Assembly: GCF_006494715.1 (NCBI RefSeq)
Contig: NZ_CP041151.1
Location: forward strand, 3,906,001 to 3,970,000
DNA: 64,000 nucleotides
Reading direction: 5' to 3'
Source of the DNA: Shewanella sp. SNU WT4
Lineage (GTDB): Bacteria > Pseudomonadota > Gammaproteobacteria > Enterobacterales > Shewanellaceae
Under the pieces are notes generated by a model. That model saw only the letters and a list, made by a program, of their open reading frames with translations, was not told where the DNA came from and did not search any database. Both the position numbers and the translations under genes were made by a program. Below are positions 45,906-54,968 of this stretch, piece after piece. How positions within the stretch are numbered: the first letter of the stretch is position 1; every line of letters begins with the position of its first letter.

Positions 45906-47072
45906 TTACTCCTCTAAACCACTGGCCACGGCTAATGCGTGGGACAGATCAGCCACCAGATCCCGTGGATCTTCAATGCCTATTGATAAACGGATCAAAT
46001 TATCACTAATACCCGCTAAACGCCGCGCCTCTGGATCCATAGCTCTGTGGGTCATAGTGGCAGGAATGGCCACTAAACTTTCCACCCCACCTAAACTTTC
46101 GGCCAGCGAGAAAAACTTAAGCTCACTGAGAAAACGGGTCAATTGCGCTTGGCCGCCCTTAAGCTCAAAACTCACCATAGCGCCAAAGCCTTGTTGCTGG
46201 CGCACGGCAATGCTGTGGCCGGGATGAGAGCTAAGCCCTGGAAAATGAATCTGGCTCACCGCCGTACTTTGCTGCAATAAGGCCACCACAGCTTGGCAGT
46301 TTTCTTGATGTTGGCGCATACGCACACTTAAGGTACGCAGCCCTCTTAAGGTTAAATAGCTATCAAACGCGCCGCCGGTTAAGCCTAATGTATTGGACCA
46401 CCAGTTAAGCTTATCAGCGATGGCGGCATCTTTTGCAATCACGGCGCCGCCGACGACATCGCTATGACCATTAATGTATTTAGTGGTGGAATGCACAACT
46501 ATGTCAGCGCCAAGTAACAAGGGTTGCTGCAAGACTGGCGACAGAAAAGTGTTATCTACCACTAATAAGCTGTCGGTCTCTTTAAGCTTGTGGGCAATAG
46601 CAGCAATATCGACAATGCGCAGCAAAGGATTGGATGGGGTTTCAAGCCAAAACATAGCAGGCTGTAATGTTAAGGCGGCATCAATTGCTGCGGCATCGGT
46701 TTGATCTATGACTTTAAGTTGAAAATGCCCTTTGGCAGCCAAATGAGTAAACAAGCGATAACTGCCGCCATAACAATCATGGGGAATAATCAGCAGCTGC
46801 TCAGGAGTCAGTAAACTTGTGACTAAAGTAATGGCAGCCATGCCTGTGGCAGTCACTACTGCGCCGGCGCCATGCTCAAGTTCAGTGAGTGCTTCGGCCA
46901 ACAAACAGCGGGTAGGATTACCAGAGCGGCTGTAATCAAAGGCACGTGGACTTAAATGATCACTAAAGCTGTAATTGGTCGACAGGTATAATGGTGGCAC
47001 TACCGCCCCATGCTGAGTATCACTTTCAATGCCTTGGCGCACGGCTGCAGTTGCTGTATATCTGTTGGCCAT
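45906..47072 (-). CDS. metB: Cystathionine gamma-synthase
   Basis: MetB joins an O-acyl-homoserine with cysteine to give cystathionine, using pyridoxal phosphate. It has 388 residues with YSRSGNPTRCLLAEAL, ATGMAAITLV, WLETPSNPLLRIVDI, VDNTFLSPVLQQPL and the PLP lysine in HSTTKYINGHSD. The ATG at MANRYTA has GGAG 6 bp upstream. First gene of metB-metL, divergent from metJ. Two sets of MetJ boxes lie in the shared intergenic region. Confidence 0.96.
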   Translation of the reverse strand: MANRYTATAAVRQGIESDTQHGAVVPPLYLSTNYSFSDHLSPRAFDYSRSGNPTRCLLAEALTELEHGAGAVVTATGMAAITLVTSLLTPEQLLIIPHDCYGGSYRLFTHLAAKGHFQLKVIDQTDAAAIDAALTLQPAMFWLETPSNPLLRIVDIAAIAHKLKETDSLLVVDNTFLSPVLQQPLLLGADIVVHSTTKYINGHSDVVGGAVIAKDAAIADKLNWWSNTLGLTGGAFDSYLTLRGLRTLSVRMRQHQENCQAVVALLQQSTAVSQIHFPGLSSHPGHSIAVRQQQGFGAMVSFELKGGQAQLTRFLSELKFFSLAESLGGVESLVAIPATMTHRAMDPEARRLAGISDNLIRLSIGIEDPRDLVADLSHALAVASGLEE

Positions 47073-47098
47073 AATCAACTCCGTTTAATGCCATAATA

Positions 47099-47122
47099 GA
47101 TGTCTAGACGTCTAAGCTAGCT
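47099..47122. promoter_or_regulatory. MetJ operator proximal to metB
   Basis: Three tandem 8-bp units: AGATGTCT, AGACGTCT (a perfect met box) and AAGCTAGC. They lie about 27-50 bp upstream of metB. Confidence 0.85.
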
Positions 47123-47159
47123 TATTAAATAATCAAGGTCAATAGCCGTTTAGCGGGAT

Positions 47160-47183
47160 AGACATCCAAACATCAAGAAATCT
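47160..47183. promoter_or_regulatory. Second MetJ operator between metB and metJ
   Basis: Three weaker 8-bp units: AGACATCC, AAACATCA and AGAAATCT. Their position suits regulation of the metJ promoter as well as cooperative repression of metB. Confidence 0.65.
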
Positions 47184-47276
47184 ATTTGCATTGATCCCGA
47201 AAACACCGCAATAATTTGACTAGAGATTGTAAGGGGTTAAAATCTGCCCCGAATTCTTGATATCACAGGTGAATCA

Positions 47277-47591
47277 ATGACCGAATGGAATGGCGACTAC
47301 ATCAGCCCTTATGCTGAACATGGCAAAAAGAATGAACAAGTGAAAAAGATCACTGTGTCTATTCCTTTAAAGGTGCTGAAAGTCTTGACTGATGAGCGTA
47401 CTCGCAGACAAGTTAGCAACCTGCGCCACGCAACTAACAGTGAGTTACTGTGTGAAGCATTTCTGCATGCCTACACTGGCCAGCCATTACCGGATGATGA
47501 AGACCTGTCAAAAGACAAGCCTGACAGCATTCCGGCTGATGCCAAGCGTATTATGGATGAGATGGGAATCGCATGGGAAGACATGGAGTAA
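47277..47591 (+). CDS. metJ: Methionine repressor MetJ
   Basis: MetJ is a ribbon-helix-helix repressor that binds tandem 8-bp met boxes with S-adenosylmethionine as co-repressor. The 104-residue protein is almost the standard length (105 in E. coli) and has the DNA-binding strand [20 protein letters not shown] with the following [20 protein letters not shown] helices intact. It is divergent from metB, with met boxes in between, so it probably controls itself, metB-metL and metF. Confidence 0.97.
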   Translation: MTEWNGDYISPYAEHGKKNEQVKKITVSIPLKVLKVLTDERTRRQVSNLRHATNSELLCEAFLHAYTGQPLPDDEDLSKDKPDSIPADAKRIMDEMGIAWEDME

Positions 47592-47608
47592 TCCAGGTCT
47601 CATGGCAA

Positions 47609-47632
47609 TAACAAGGGGCCTAGGCCCCTTGT
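47609..47632. terminator. Bidirectional terminator after metJ
   Basis: A perfect 24-bp palindrome, AACAAGGGGCCT / AGGCCCCTTGTT, lies between metJ and the convergent barrel protein gene. The flanking T runs are short, so strength is uncertain. Confidence 0.75.
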
Positions 47633-47655
47633 TAATGTTTCAAACAGTTAATCAA

Positions 47656-48864
47656 TTAAAACTGGTAACGGGTTTGCAGCGCAGCGCCCAGACTATCGCC
47701 AGAGCCAATCATACCGGCTAAATCTATCGAAAAAACATCACCTATGCTGACCCCTGAACCTATGGTGTAAATATCATCATGGCTAGTTTCTATGTCATAG
47801 CGATAACCTAAGCGCAAGGATAACCAGTCAGTCGCTTTCAGCTCGCCGCCCATGCGCCAATATTGGCTCGCAGGCATAGCCTCAAATGGCTTATCTTTAT
47901 TTAAATCAATGTCTGAGCTCAGCATCAATCGCTGCCAATCCCAAGCCACACCTAAGGTATATTTAGGCTCAACATTAAAACTAAAACTCTGACCATCAAT
48001 AGCTAAACTGTCTAAGCTGTGGCTAATAAGATCCCGTGCGCTCAAACCAAAAGTCAGATTGTGCAGCGGCATTATGGTCATGCCCACATCCAGATTAAAA
48101 TGAGTGGCATTACTGCGGTATTTATCATCGCTAATATCATCATTTTCAAAATTATTAGCGCTCGCCACATAGTTAAAACTATCTAAACGCTGAATTTTGG
48201 GGCTAACCCCCACAGTCACAGGCATGTTAACGATAGATAAGGGATAACTGAGCGCCACCCCAAGCTCAGACACAGCCCCAGCCACTGCTGTGCCACTTGA
48301 AGTTAATGAGCGCGTATCGGGCGGATTACTGGGATCAAGCGCGGCTAACACATCAAGATCCCTTTGAGTGACATCGGCAATCCCCATGCCCTCCACATAG
48401 GTCTGGTAAAACACAGCGGCAGGAATGCGCCATGACGGCATAGCCACTGCGGCGCCAATAGCCGCATTAACATAGCCACTGTCACCGGCTAATTGCTCAA
48501 GATTGGTAATTAATTGCTGCCGATAAACATCAATCTGCGCTTCATCGGCATTATTTATGGCTTGATTAAGGCCATCATAACTTTGTTGCACTTGATCAAA
48601 GCCGCTTTGCAGATCGTCGCGATCAGAAAAAGTTGCCATGACTGACGGCAGTAAGAGATCGATATCATCTTTACGACTGCTAGGTTTGGCGAGTAAGGCA
48701 GGATTATAAAACACAGATGCCGCCTGCTGACTACTGGCAACGGCAACGCCGCCCATAGCTAGTGCTCTTGCATCTATATTGGCTTGCCCAGCAAAAGCGC
48801 TAGCGCTTATGCCACTAAGACATGCCGTGGTAAATAGCAGCCATCCTTGGTTAGTTTTCATCAT
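47656..48864 (-). CDS. TraF-like outer-membrane protein (FadL/OmpP1 type barrel)
   Basis: This 402-residue protein has a signal peptide (MKTNQGWLLFTTACLSG, then ISASAFAG) and the mature start QANIDARALAMGGVAVASSQ, typical of the family commonly labelled conjugal transfer TraF. Conserved ALAMGGV and AASVFYNPALLA segments resemble FadL-type barrels, and the C-terminus ends in TRYQF, an outer-membrane assembly signal. No conjugation gene is nearby, so the conjugation label should not be taken literally. It may be a channel for hydrophobic compounds (inference). Monocistronic, convergent with metJ. Confidence 0.72.
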   Translation of the reverse strand: MMKTNQGWLLFTTACLSGISASAFAGQANIDARALAMGGVAVASSQQAASVFYNPALLAKPSSRKDDIDLLLPSVMATFSDRDDLQSGFDQVQQSYDGLNQAINNADEAQIDVYRQQLITNLEQLAGDSGYVNAAIGAAVAMPSWRIPAAVFYQTYVEGMGIADVTQRDLDVLAALDPSNPPDTRSLTSSGTAVAGAVSELGVALSYPLSIVNMPVTVGVSPKIQRLDSFNYVASANNFENDDISDDKYRSNATHFNLDVGMTIMPLHNLTFGLSARDLISHSLDSLAIDGQSFSFNVEPKYTLGVAWDWQRLMLSSDIDLNKDKPFEAMPASQYWRMGGELKATDWLSLRLGYRYDIETSHDDIYTIGSGVSIGDVFSIDLAGMIGSGDSLGAALQTRYQF

Positions 48865-49111
48865 TATCTCCCTGATTTATTAGCTTGTAGCACATCAAGA
48901 ATCACGCTGAAAATTTCAAGATCTGCCTTGTATTTACTCTAGTTCAGTAAATCTTAGGCAGAGTGATATCCAGCTATTTTTAGCGGCAGTTTTAGCTAAA
49001 AAACCGCTAAGCTATTAATCAAATAATTGAACAGCAAGGCGAATTTATTGGAAATTTTTTTAATGAGTTAATCTTTATAATCAGTGTTAGCGCTTTGCAA
49101 ACGCTGCGCCG

Positions 49112-51091
49112 TTGTTTACCCTAAGCCTATCTTCAGATAATAAGCTGGATAAGCCTTTGTCCTCTTCGCCGCTGCCATTAGTGCTCGCAGGTCCCATGCT
49201 TAGGCATAGCGATCGCAGCCATATAAGTTTATGGCTAGTCACTTCCAAGCCCTTAGCGCAATTAACTTTAAGCCTTGATAATGCACCCTATTTGCTAGAT
49301 AGCAGCCACATTGAGGCCACGCGCTTAGGCAGGCACGCTTGGCAATATTTGATCCATTGGCGCAGCGATCAGCTGCTAGCTTTGGATCGCGCTATTGAAT
49401 ATCACTTGCGTGATAGCTTGCATGGCGATCTTTTTGCTGGCATAGACAATCTGACTTACGACCACTGCCGCTCACCGTCCCTGTATTTACGGCCACGCTT
49501 AGAGCAAGTGATCCATGGATCTTGCCGTCAGCCTCATCATCACAGTAACGATGCCTTAGTGGCCGCCGATGAAACCTTGGCGCAAGGCGCGCAAGCTTTG
49601 CCATCACAGCGCCCTGATATTTTGATCATGAGCGGCGATCAAGTGTATGTCGATGATATTGCGGGGCCCATGTTAGTTGCGATCGCCAAAGTCATTAAGA
49701 TGCTGGGCTTACCGCAAGAAAGCTTTACTGGCGCTGCGATCGCAAACAGCCAAGCGCTTAGTTATGATGCTAGCGCGCTTTATGGTCGCCATAAAAATCT
49801 CTTACCCACCACCAATTATGCTGGGATCACAAGTGTTAGCCGCTGGTATCGCAATCATCCCATTTTCACCTCGTCCATGGCCGAAAACCATCTGGTAAGC
49901 CTTGCGGAAGTCACCGCCTTATATCTGCTGATATGGTCGCCAGAGCTTTGGAAACTCCTTGATATCCCGCATCAATTACCCGATTTATCACCAGCCAATC
50001 AAAGCCGCTGGCAACAGCAATGGCAGCAACTGTTAGTATTTAAGGCAGGCCTAAGTCAGGTGAGGCGCTTATTAGCTCATGTCCCCGTGTATATGATTTT
50101 TGATGATCATGACATTACCGATGATTGGAATCTCACGGCCAAATGGGAGCAAGCGGCCTATGATCATGATTTTTCAAGGCGAATTATTGGCAATGCCTTG
50201 ATTGGCTACAGCCTATTTCAATGCTTAGGTAATTGCCCAGAGCGCTTTAGTCGCGAGCTTAAATTCGTGAGCACTTGGCTGAATAATGTCGATTATGAGG
50301 CGCTGCCGCCCATGCTTGGGGCTGAGCAAGATAACATCATCCATCAGTTATTAGCTTATAACGCTTGGGGCTATGAGCTCAACACTCAGCCAAAAGTCGT
50401 GGTACTTGATACCCGCACCCAGCGCTGGCATAGAGAGTCTAACTTAGCTAAGCCCTCAGGTTTAATGGACTGGGAAGCCTTAAGTCAGTTACAGATGAGT
50501 ATTTTAGATCAAAGGCAAGTGATCTTAGTGTCACCCGCCCCCATGTTTGGGGTAAAACTAATTGAGGTTATCCAAAAAACAGTCACAGCCATTGGCGGCT
50601 CCTTATTAGTGGACGCTGAAAACTGGATGGCGCATCCCGGCACTGCCAATACGCTACTGAGTATTTTTCGCCATAGACGCACGCCTGAAGAGTTTGTGAT
50701 TTTATCTGGCGATGTTCACTACTCCTTTGCCTACGATATCCATATTCGCTTTCGCCAACACGGCCCGCACATACATCAAATCACCGCCAGTGGTTTTAAA
50801 AATCAATTCCCAGAAAAATTGCTACCTTGGTTTGATAAGTGTAATCGCTGGCTATTTGGTTACGCCTCGCCGCTTAATTGGCTCACGCGGCGTAAACGCA
50901 TGGTGATTCGCAGCCTAAGGCCAAACCACAGTAAGCAGCGACGTTTAGTCAATAAAAGTGGCTTTGGCCGAGTTTATTTTGATGACAAGGGCGCGCCAAT
51001 CTCGATTCAAGTGGTGCATAGCGATCTCAGTGTTAGCGAGTTTTACTCGCCTATGGCGCGTTCAAATAAGCCTGCTAATGCTGCCAAGTAA
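49112..51091 (+). CDS. PhoD-like metallophosphatase family protein
   Basis: This 659-residue protein has the metal-binding blocks of PhoD-type phosphatases/phosphodiesterases: IHGSCRQPHHHSNDAL, ILIMSGDQVYVDDIAGP (metal Asp), YMIFDDHDITDDWNL and FVILSGDVHYSFAYDI, followed by ITASGFKNQFPEK. It lacks the twin-arginine signal of classical PhoD and has no other signal, so it is probably cytoplasmic. It is longer than classical PhoD. The start is TTG with no clear ribosome site; the next ATG (28 codons in) would cut the conserved PLVLAGPML segment. Substrate unknown. Confidence 0.75.
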   Translation: MFTLSLSSDNKLDKPLSSSPLPLVLAGPMLRHSDRSHISLWLVTSKPLAQLTLSLDNAPYLLDSSHIEATRLGRHAWQYLIHWRSDQLLALDRAIEYHLRDSLHGDLFAGIDNLTYDHCRSPSLYLRPRLEQVIHGSCRQPHHHSNDALVAADETLAQGAQALPSQRPDILIMSGDQVYVDDIAGPMLVAIAKVIKMLGLPQESFTGAAIANSQALSYDASALYGRHKNLLPTTNYAGITSVSRWYRNHPIFTSSMAENHLVSLAEVTALYLLIWSPELWKLLDIPHQLPDLSPANQSRWQQQWQQLLVFKAGLSQVRRLLAHVPVYMIFDDHDITDDWNLTAKWEQAAYDHDFSRRIIGNALIGYSLFQCLGNCPERFSRELKFVSTWLNNVDYEALPPMLGAEQDNIIHQLLAYNAWGYELNTQPKVVVLDTRTQRWHRESNLAKPSGLMDWEALSQLQMSILDQRQVILVSPAPMFGVKLIEVIQKTVTAIGGSLLVDAENWMAHPGTANTLLSIFRHRRTPEEFVILSGDVHYSFAYDIHIRFRQHGPHIHQITASGFKNQFPEKLLPWFDKCNRWLFGYASPLNWLTRRKRMVIRSLRPNHSKQRRLVNKSGFGRVYFDDKGAPISIQVVHSDLSVSEFYSPMARSNKPANAAK

Positions 51092-51141
51092 GAGTTGCCC
51101 CAGGGCAGCTAGATGGATCCCTTAGAGTGCTGGAGCGCCCA

Positions 51142-52077
51142 CTAGCTAAGCCAGCGCTCAAGTTCAAGCCCTGGCACTTGCCAGTGATGATCTATATGAG
51201 TAATAGGATCGCAAAAGCTTAACTCGCGGGCCAATAACTGTAATGGCCGCTCAAAATCATCTGGGCCTTTAGGTTGCAACTCAGGATAAAAACGATCGTT
51301 TAATAGCGGCATACCAAGGCTTAGCATATGCACTCGTAACTGATGAGTTTTACCGGTAATAGGGCTTAATTCAAACAGGCCAAGGTTACCTTTAACGGCC
51401 ACTAAGCGGATCTCAGAATGGGTATTGGCATCCCCCGCGACCACTTGCATTAAAAAGCTGGGATCGGCAGGTTTAAGCCGATTTTCAATGGTCCACGCCA
51501 CAGGCAGGCGTAATTGCCCGACCTGATATTGCTCAATCAATTCCGCGGTTAACTTAGCTATGGCATGATACTGTTTATTAATGGTTTTTGACTTAAACAA
51601 GTCATGATATTGATGGCGCGTGTCAGGGTTGGCGCTCAGTAACACTATGCCGGCGGTTTCGCGATCGAGGCGATGGGCTGGCACTAAGGTATCAATGCCT
51701 GTGGCTATTCGTAAGCGATGCACTAGGCATTCGTTGACATAATTTCCACTTGGAGTCACAGGTAAAAAGTGCGGCTTATAGGCAATCACTATCTCAGCAT
51801 CTTGATACAAGATCTCAACCTTAAAAGGGATCTTAGTTTCAGCCACGACTTCACGGAAATAATACACTCGCGCGCACGATCTATATTGGCTTGTGGGATC
51901 GATTAAGCTGCCATCTTGCCAAGTGACTAAGCCTTGGCTCATGCGATCGCGCCAAATAGCGCCCTCTATATGGGGGAAACGCTCACACAAGTAAGCCAGC
52001 ACAGTCACGCTTGGATCAGGGTGTTGCGGTAATACCAGATAAGAGGCTTGGGCAGCTCGGGCAGAGGTCATAATCAT
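51142..52077 (-). CDS. RluA-family pseudouridine synthase
   Basis: This 311-residue protein has the catalytic motif HRLDRETAGIVLLS (Asp of RLDRETAG) near residues 134-147, preceded by EIVIAYKPHFLPVTPSG and followed by KTINKQYHAIAKL and GKTHQLRVHMLSLGMPLLND, which define the RluA family. An S4-like N-terminal region is poorly conserved. It isomerises uridine in rRNA or tRNA; the target (RluA, RluC, RluD or TruC type) cannot be fixed from the sequence. An internal ATG two codons in is an alternative start. Confidence 0.85.
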   Translation of the reverse strand: MIMTSARAAQASYLVLPQHPDPSVTVLAYLCERFPHIEGAIWRDRMSQGLVTWQDGSLIDPTSQYRSCARVYYFREVVAETKIPFKVEILYQDAEIVIAYKPHFLPVTPSGNYVNECLVHRLRIATGIDTLVPAHRLDRETAGIVLLSANPDTRHQYHDLFKSKTINKQYHAIAKLTAELIEQYQVGQLRLPVAWTIENRLKPADPSFLMQVVAGDANTHSEIRLVAVKGNLGLFELSPITGKTHQLRVHMLSLGMPLLNDRFYPELQPKGPDDFERPLQLLARELSFCDPITHIDHHWQVPGLELERWLS

Positions 52078-52184
52078 TCACGGCAAAAAATCAGTGGCGC
52101 GATCATACCGCTAAACCCCAAAAATCCAAAAATCCAAAATTCATTCAAGCGATCTTAAACCTGCGCTCGCTTAAGTCATTCCAA

Positions 52185-52754
52185 TCAAAACTCATGCTGA
52201 ATCAAAGATAAGACAAAATTCATCGTCTTATGGCAATCGGGTTGGCTCAGTAACTGATGTTTATCACTGTTATACATGGGCAATAATTCCAGCCAACGCT
52301 CACTCACCCAACTGGCATCTTGCAAATGGGTATCACCATAAAGATCGAACAGATCGGGATGCACCTTAAAAAATTCCTGTAAGGCCAAGCTTACAATATG
52401 ATATTCCCCCACTAACGGCTCAGACTGCCAGTGTTGGCTAGGTAAAGTGTGTAGCATGAAGCGGCCATCTTTTTGCTTCATGCTCGAAATCACGCGCACC
52501 CGCTGAATGCCTTCTACCACTATCGATAAGCTATTATCAGCTAACTGATTGAAATCAATAATATGGCACTGAGTGGCTATGGGGTAACAAGGTGGGTTGG
52601 ACTCACTTTCCATGGCAATGGCCAGTTGCTGCTGCAGTTTAAGGCATTCAACTATGGTCACTAGATGTTGCGGTTGCACCACTCGAATTTCACGCCGCCC
52701 CCTAGGCAAAATCAGCATATCAGATGAAAACAATGACATAGCTTCAATTTTCAT
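52185..52754 (-). CDS. LON peptidase substrate-binding domain protein
   Basis: This 189-residue protein consists of a LON N-terminal-like domain without ATPase or protease parts (MSLFSSDMLILPRGRREIRV at the start, then NSLSIVVEGIQRVRV and the C-terminal helical segment). Stand-alone LON-domain proteins are widespread; function unknown, possibly substrate recruitment. GGAGG 7 bp before the ATG (MKIEAMSLF) fixes the start. It lies about 110 bp upstream of the pseudouridine synthase on the same strand and may be co-transcribed. Confidence 0.82.
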   Translation of the reverse strand: MKIEAMSLFSSDMLILPRGRREIRVVQPQHLVTIVECLKLQQQLAIAMESESNPPCYPIATQCHIIDFNQLADNSLSIVVEGIQRVRVISSMKQKDGRFMLHTLPSQHWQSEPLVGEYHIVSLALQEFFKVHPDLFDLYGDTHLQDASWVSERWLELLPMYNSDKHQLLSQPDCHKTMNFVLSLIQHEF

Positions 52755-52918
52755 AGCGCGCCTCCGCATAATAGCGGTCGAGATGACTAGGGCTAACGTA
52801 AACGCATGGGTTAAATGCTTATAAACACATAACGAATAGCGTAAAGATTAGACAGCTAAGCCGCGAAATTTATTCCATCTCAGATAAATAAGTGCACAGT
52901 TAAGTCGCGCTTAATGAG

Positions 52919-53533
52919 TTAAGAAGCCAGCGGGCGATTCTTAGCGCGCCATAACAGTCCAAGTAATGCCAAGACGATAAGGGATGCAATCATCCAGCTT
53001 AACTGCTGATGTTGATGATAAAAATTAAGTATTGGGGTTAATTCGCGCTCAATGAGCGCAGGCCCTAAACCAAATACTAGCGCCCACACGCTAGTTGCTA
53101 ATAGGTTACCGAGTAAAAATTGGCGCACTGGCATCTTAGCTATGCCGCAGCCTAAACATAAATACTGCTTTAAGCCTTCAACAAAGCGGCTAATCAGTAA
53201 GCCAAGGCCGCCATATTGACCAATAAAACTATGAAGCTTGTGCTCTGTGGAGGGCTTTATCCAGCCTTTATCTAGCAGCACCTTGCCAAATCTAACCCCT
53301 AAATAATAGCCAATACAGTTACCGCCAAAGGCGCTCACTGCCGCCACTAAGATAACTAATGGCAATGACATTTGACCGCCCGCCGCCAAAATAGCCGCCA
53401 CGATTAACAAAGACTGACCCGGCGCTGGAATACCAAAGCCTTCAACCGCCACCGCCAGCGCCAACACCAGATAACCATACTGATGCAGCCACGGGCTAAG
53501 CTCAGTCACTATATGATTAATTGATTCCAACAT
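52919..53533 (-). CDS. DedA family membrane protein
   Basis: This 204-residue protein with four or five membrane segments shows the DedA/SNARE-associated pattern: AVEGFGIPAPGQSLLIVAAILA, GGNCIGYYLGVRFGK, LISRFVEGLKQYLCLGCGIAKM (the Arg of the F-x-R-F/V motif) and FLLGNLLATSVWALVFGLG. DedA proteins act in membrane homeostasis, and some are undecaprenyl-phosphate flippases. GGAGATAACC precedes the start. Monocistronic. Confidence 0.88.
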   Translation of the reverse strand: MLESINHIVTELSPWLHQYGYLVLALAVAVEGFGIPAPGQSLLIVAAILAAGGQMSLPLVILVAAVSAFGGNCIGYYLGVRFGKVLLDKGWIKPSTEHKLHSFIGQYGGLGLLISRFVEGLKQYLCLGCGIAKMPVRQFLLGNLLATSVWALVFGLGPALIERELTPILNFYHQHQQLSWMIASLIVLALLGLLWRAKNRPLAS

Positions 53534-53819
53534 TAGGTTATCTCCAAGGCATTTGAGCCATTATTCTAGCTAATAATCATCATGAAGCGCGCGCATAATC
53601 CCATGATAATTGCTTCATCTAGCTCATGTTGACTATCAGTTGCATTAAGCCCAATGACCTTTGATTCATCACTTAGCACAGTTAACTTATCACAGCCGCA
53701 TTATCGCCAGCGCCACACAATTCCTATAATCTCTTGCACTTAGTGACCAAGTAAAGGCGGCCCTTGTTGATATTTAATCACAGCCGCGCGATTTCATTTA
53801 ACTCATACAGGAAAGTCTA

Positions 53820-54875
53820 GTGGCAGGATTACAGTTACTCGCAGGCCCAAGCGCCTTAACTCAGTTGCGTGAGCAAGGATTGCAGCCGCAGTTATTTAGC
53901 CAAATGCTGGCAGCCTCTGGTGGCCCCAAATTTTTAGGTTTGGCCAAGTTAGATGATTATCTTTTTAGTGACTTTTTTAATGACAGAACAACGCCGCTGC
54001 ATACCTTAGGCTCATCATCGGGCGCGTGGCGCTTAGCCTGTTTAGCGCAAAACGATAGCCGCAGCGCCTATAATCGCCTAGTGGATGCTTATATCGACCA
54101 AAGCTATAGCGCGCGCCCAAGTAGGCAGGAAGTCACTTGCAAGGTTAACTCGTTAGTCAGTCATTTCCTTGGTGATAATGGCGCATCTGAAATCATTAAT
54201 AACCCGTTTATTCACCATCATATTGTGGTGTGCCGCGCTAAGCATCTTAATGCTAGTCGCCATAAAAGCTTGCAGGCATTAGGCTTAAGCTTTGCGGCCA
54301 TGACTAACCTTGTGCATCGCCGCCTCCTTAATCACAGTTTTGAGCGAGTGCTAGTTAGCCCGCCGCAGCACGAGTATCAAGCTTTTAGCCAAGTGGATGA
54401 TCTCAATAGTATTCAAGCCCATTACCACGGCGATAACCTCAATCAAGTACTACTGGCAAGCGGCAGTATTCCGTTATTGCTTGATGGTGTGCGCGGCATT
54501 AAGCATCTGCCTGCTGGTCAGTATTTTGATGGCGGCATCAGTGATTATCACTTTAAGCTCAAGCTAGCACTTGCCGAGGGCTTAACCTTGTACCCGCATT
54601 TTTATCCGCATATGAGCCCAGGCTGGTTTGATAAATCCCTGCCGTGGCGGCGCCATGCTAAGGCGTTTGATAGGGCCTTAGTGCTAGCGCCAAGCCGTAA
54701 ATTTATTGAGCGTTTACCATTGCATAAGCTGCCAGATCGCACGGATTTTAGTCAGCTAGATACGGCCACGCGTCTGCGTTACTGGCGTCAAAGTGTGACT
54801 CAAAGCCAGCAGTTGGCCGATGAGTTTCATGAGGCTGTCACTCAGCAAAAATTCAGCATTAAGCCGCTGTTTTAG
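53820..54875 (+). CDS. Patatin-like phospholipase
   Basis: This 351-residue cytoplasmic acyl hydrolase has the oxyanion-type glycine segment ASGGPKFLGLAKLDDYL near residue 31, nucleophile elbow LGSSSGAWRLAC (G-x-S-x-G; Ser at about residue 64) and catalytic Asp in FDGGISDYHFKL (DGG). The dyad Ser/Asp is therefore complete. The start is GTG with GGAAAG about 6 bp upstream. The lipid substrate is unknown. It is convergent with the metal efflux operon, separated by a terminator. Confidence 0.85.
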   Translation: MAGLQLLAGPSALTQLREQGLQPQLFSQMLAASGGPKFLGLAKLDDYLFSDFFNDRTTPLHTLGSSSGAWRLACLAQNDSRSAYNRLVDAYIDQSYSARPSRQEVTCKVNSLVSHFLGDNGASEIINNPFIHHHIVVCRAKHLNASRHKSLQALGLSFAAMTNLVHRRLLNHSFERVLVSPPQHEYQAFSQVDDLNSIQAHYHGDNLNQVLLASGSIPLLLDGVRGIKHLPAGQYFDGGISDYHFKLKLALAEGLTLYPHFYPHMSPGWFDKSLPWRRHAKAFDRALVLAPSRKFIERLPLHKLPDRTDFSQLDTATRLRYWRQSVTQSQQLADEFHEAVTQQKFSIKPLF

Positions 54876-54908
54876 CGCTGCTTTAACGCTGTTCTAAAAT
54901 AAGAAACA

Positions 54909-54939
54909 TAAAAAAATGCAGCCACTTGGCTGCATTTTT
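54909..54939. terminator. Bidirectional terminator
   Basis: AAAAAATGCAGCCA / TGGCTGCATTTTT lies between the patatin gene and the end of the czcCBA-like operon. Confidence 0.92.
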
Positions 54940-54968
54940 CATAACGCTTAAGTTTTCATTTCGCGCAG

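Noticed and set aside
47656..48864. Conjugation gene traF
   Set aside because: The family carries this label by habit; the sequence is an outer-membrane barrel with metJ as neighbour and no transfer genes nearby.
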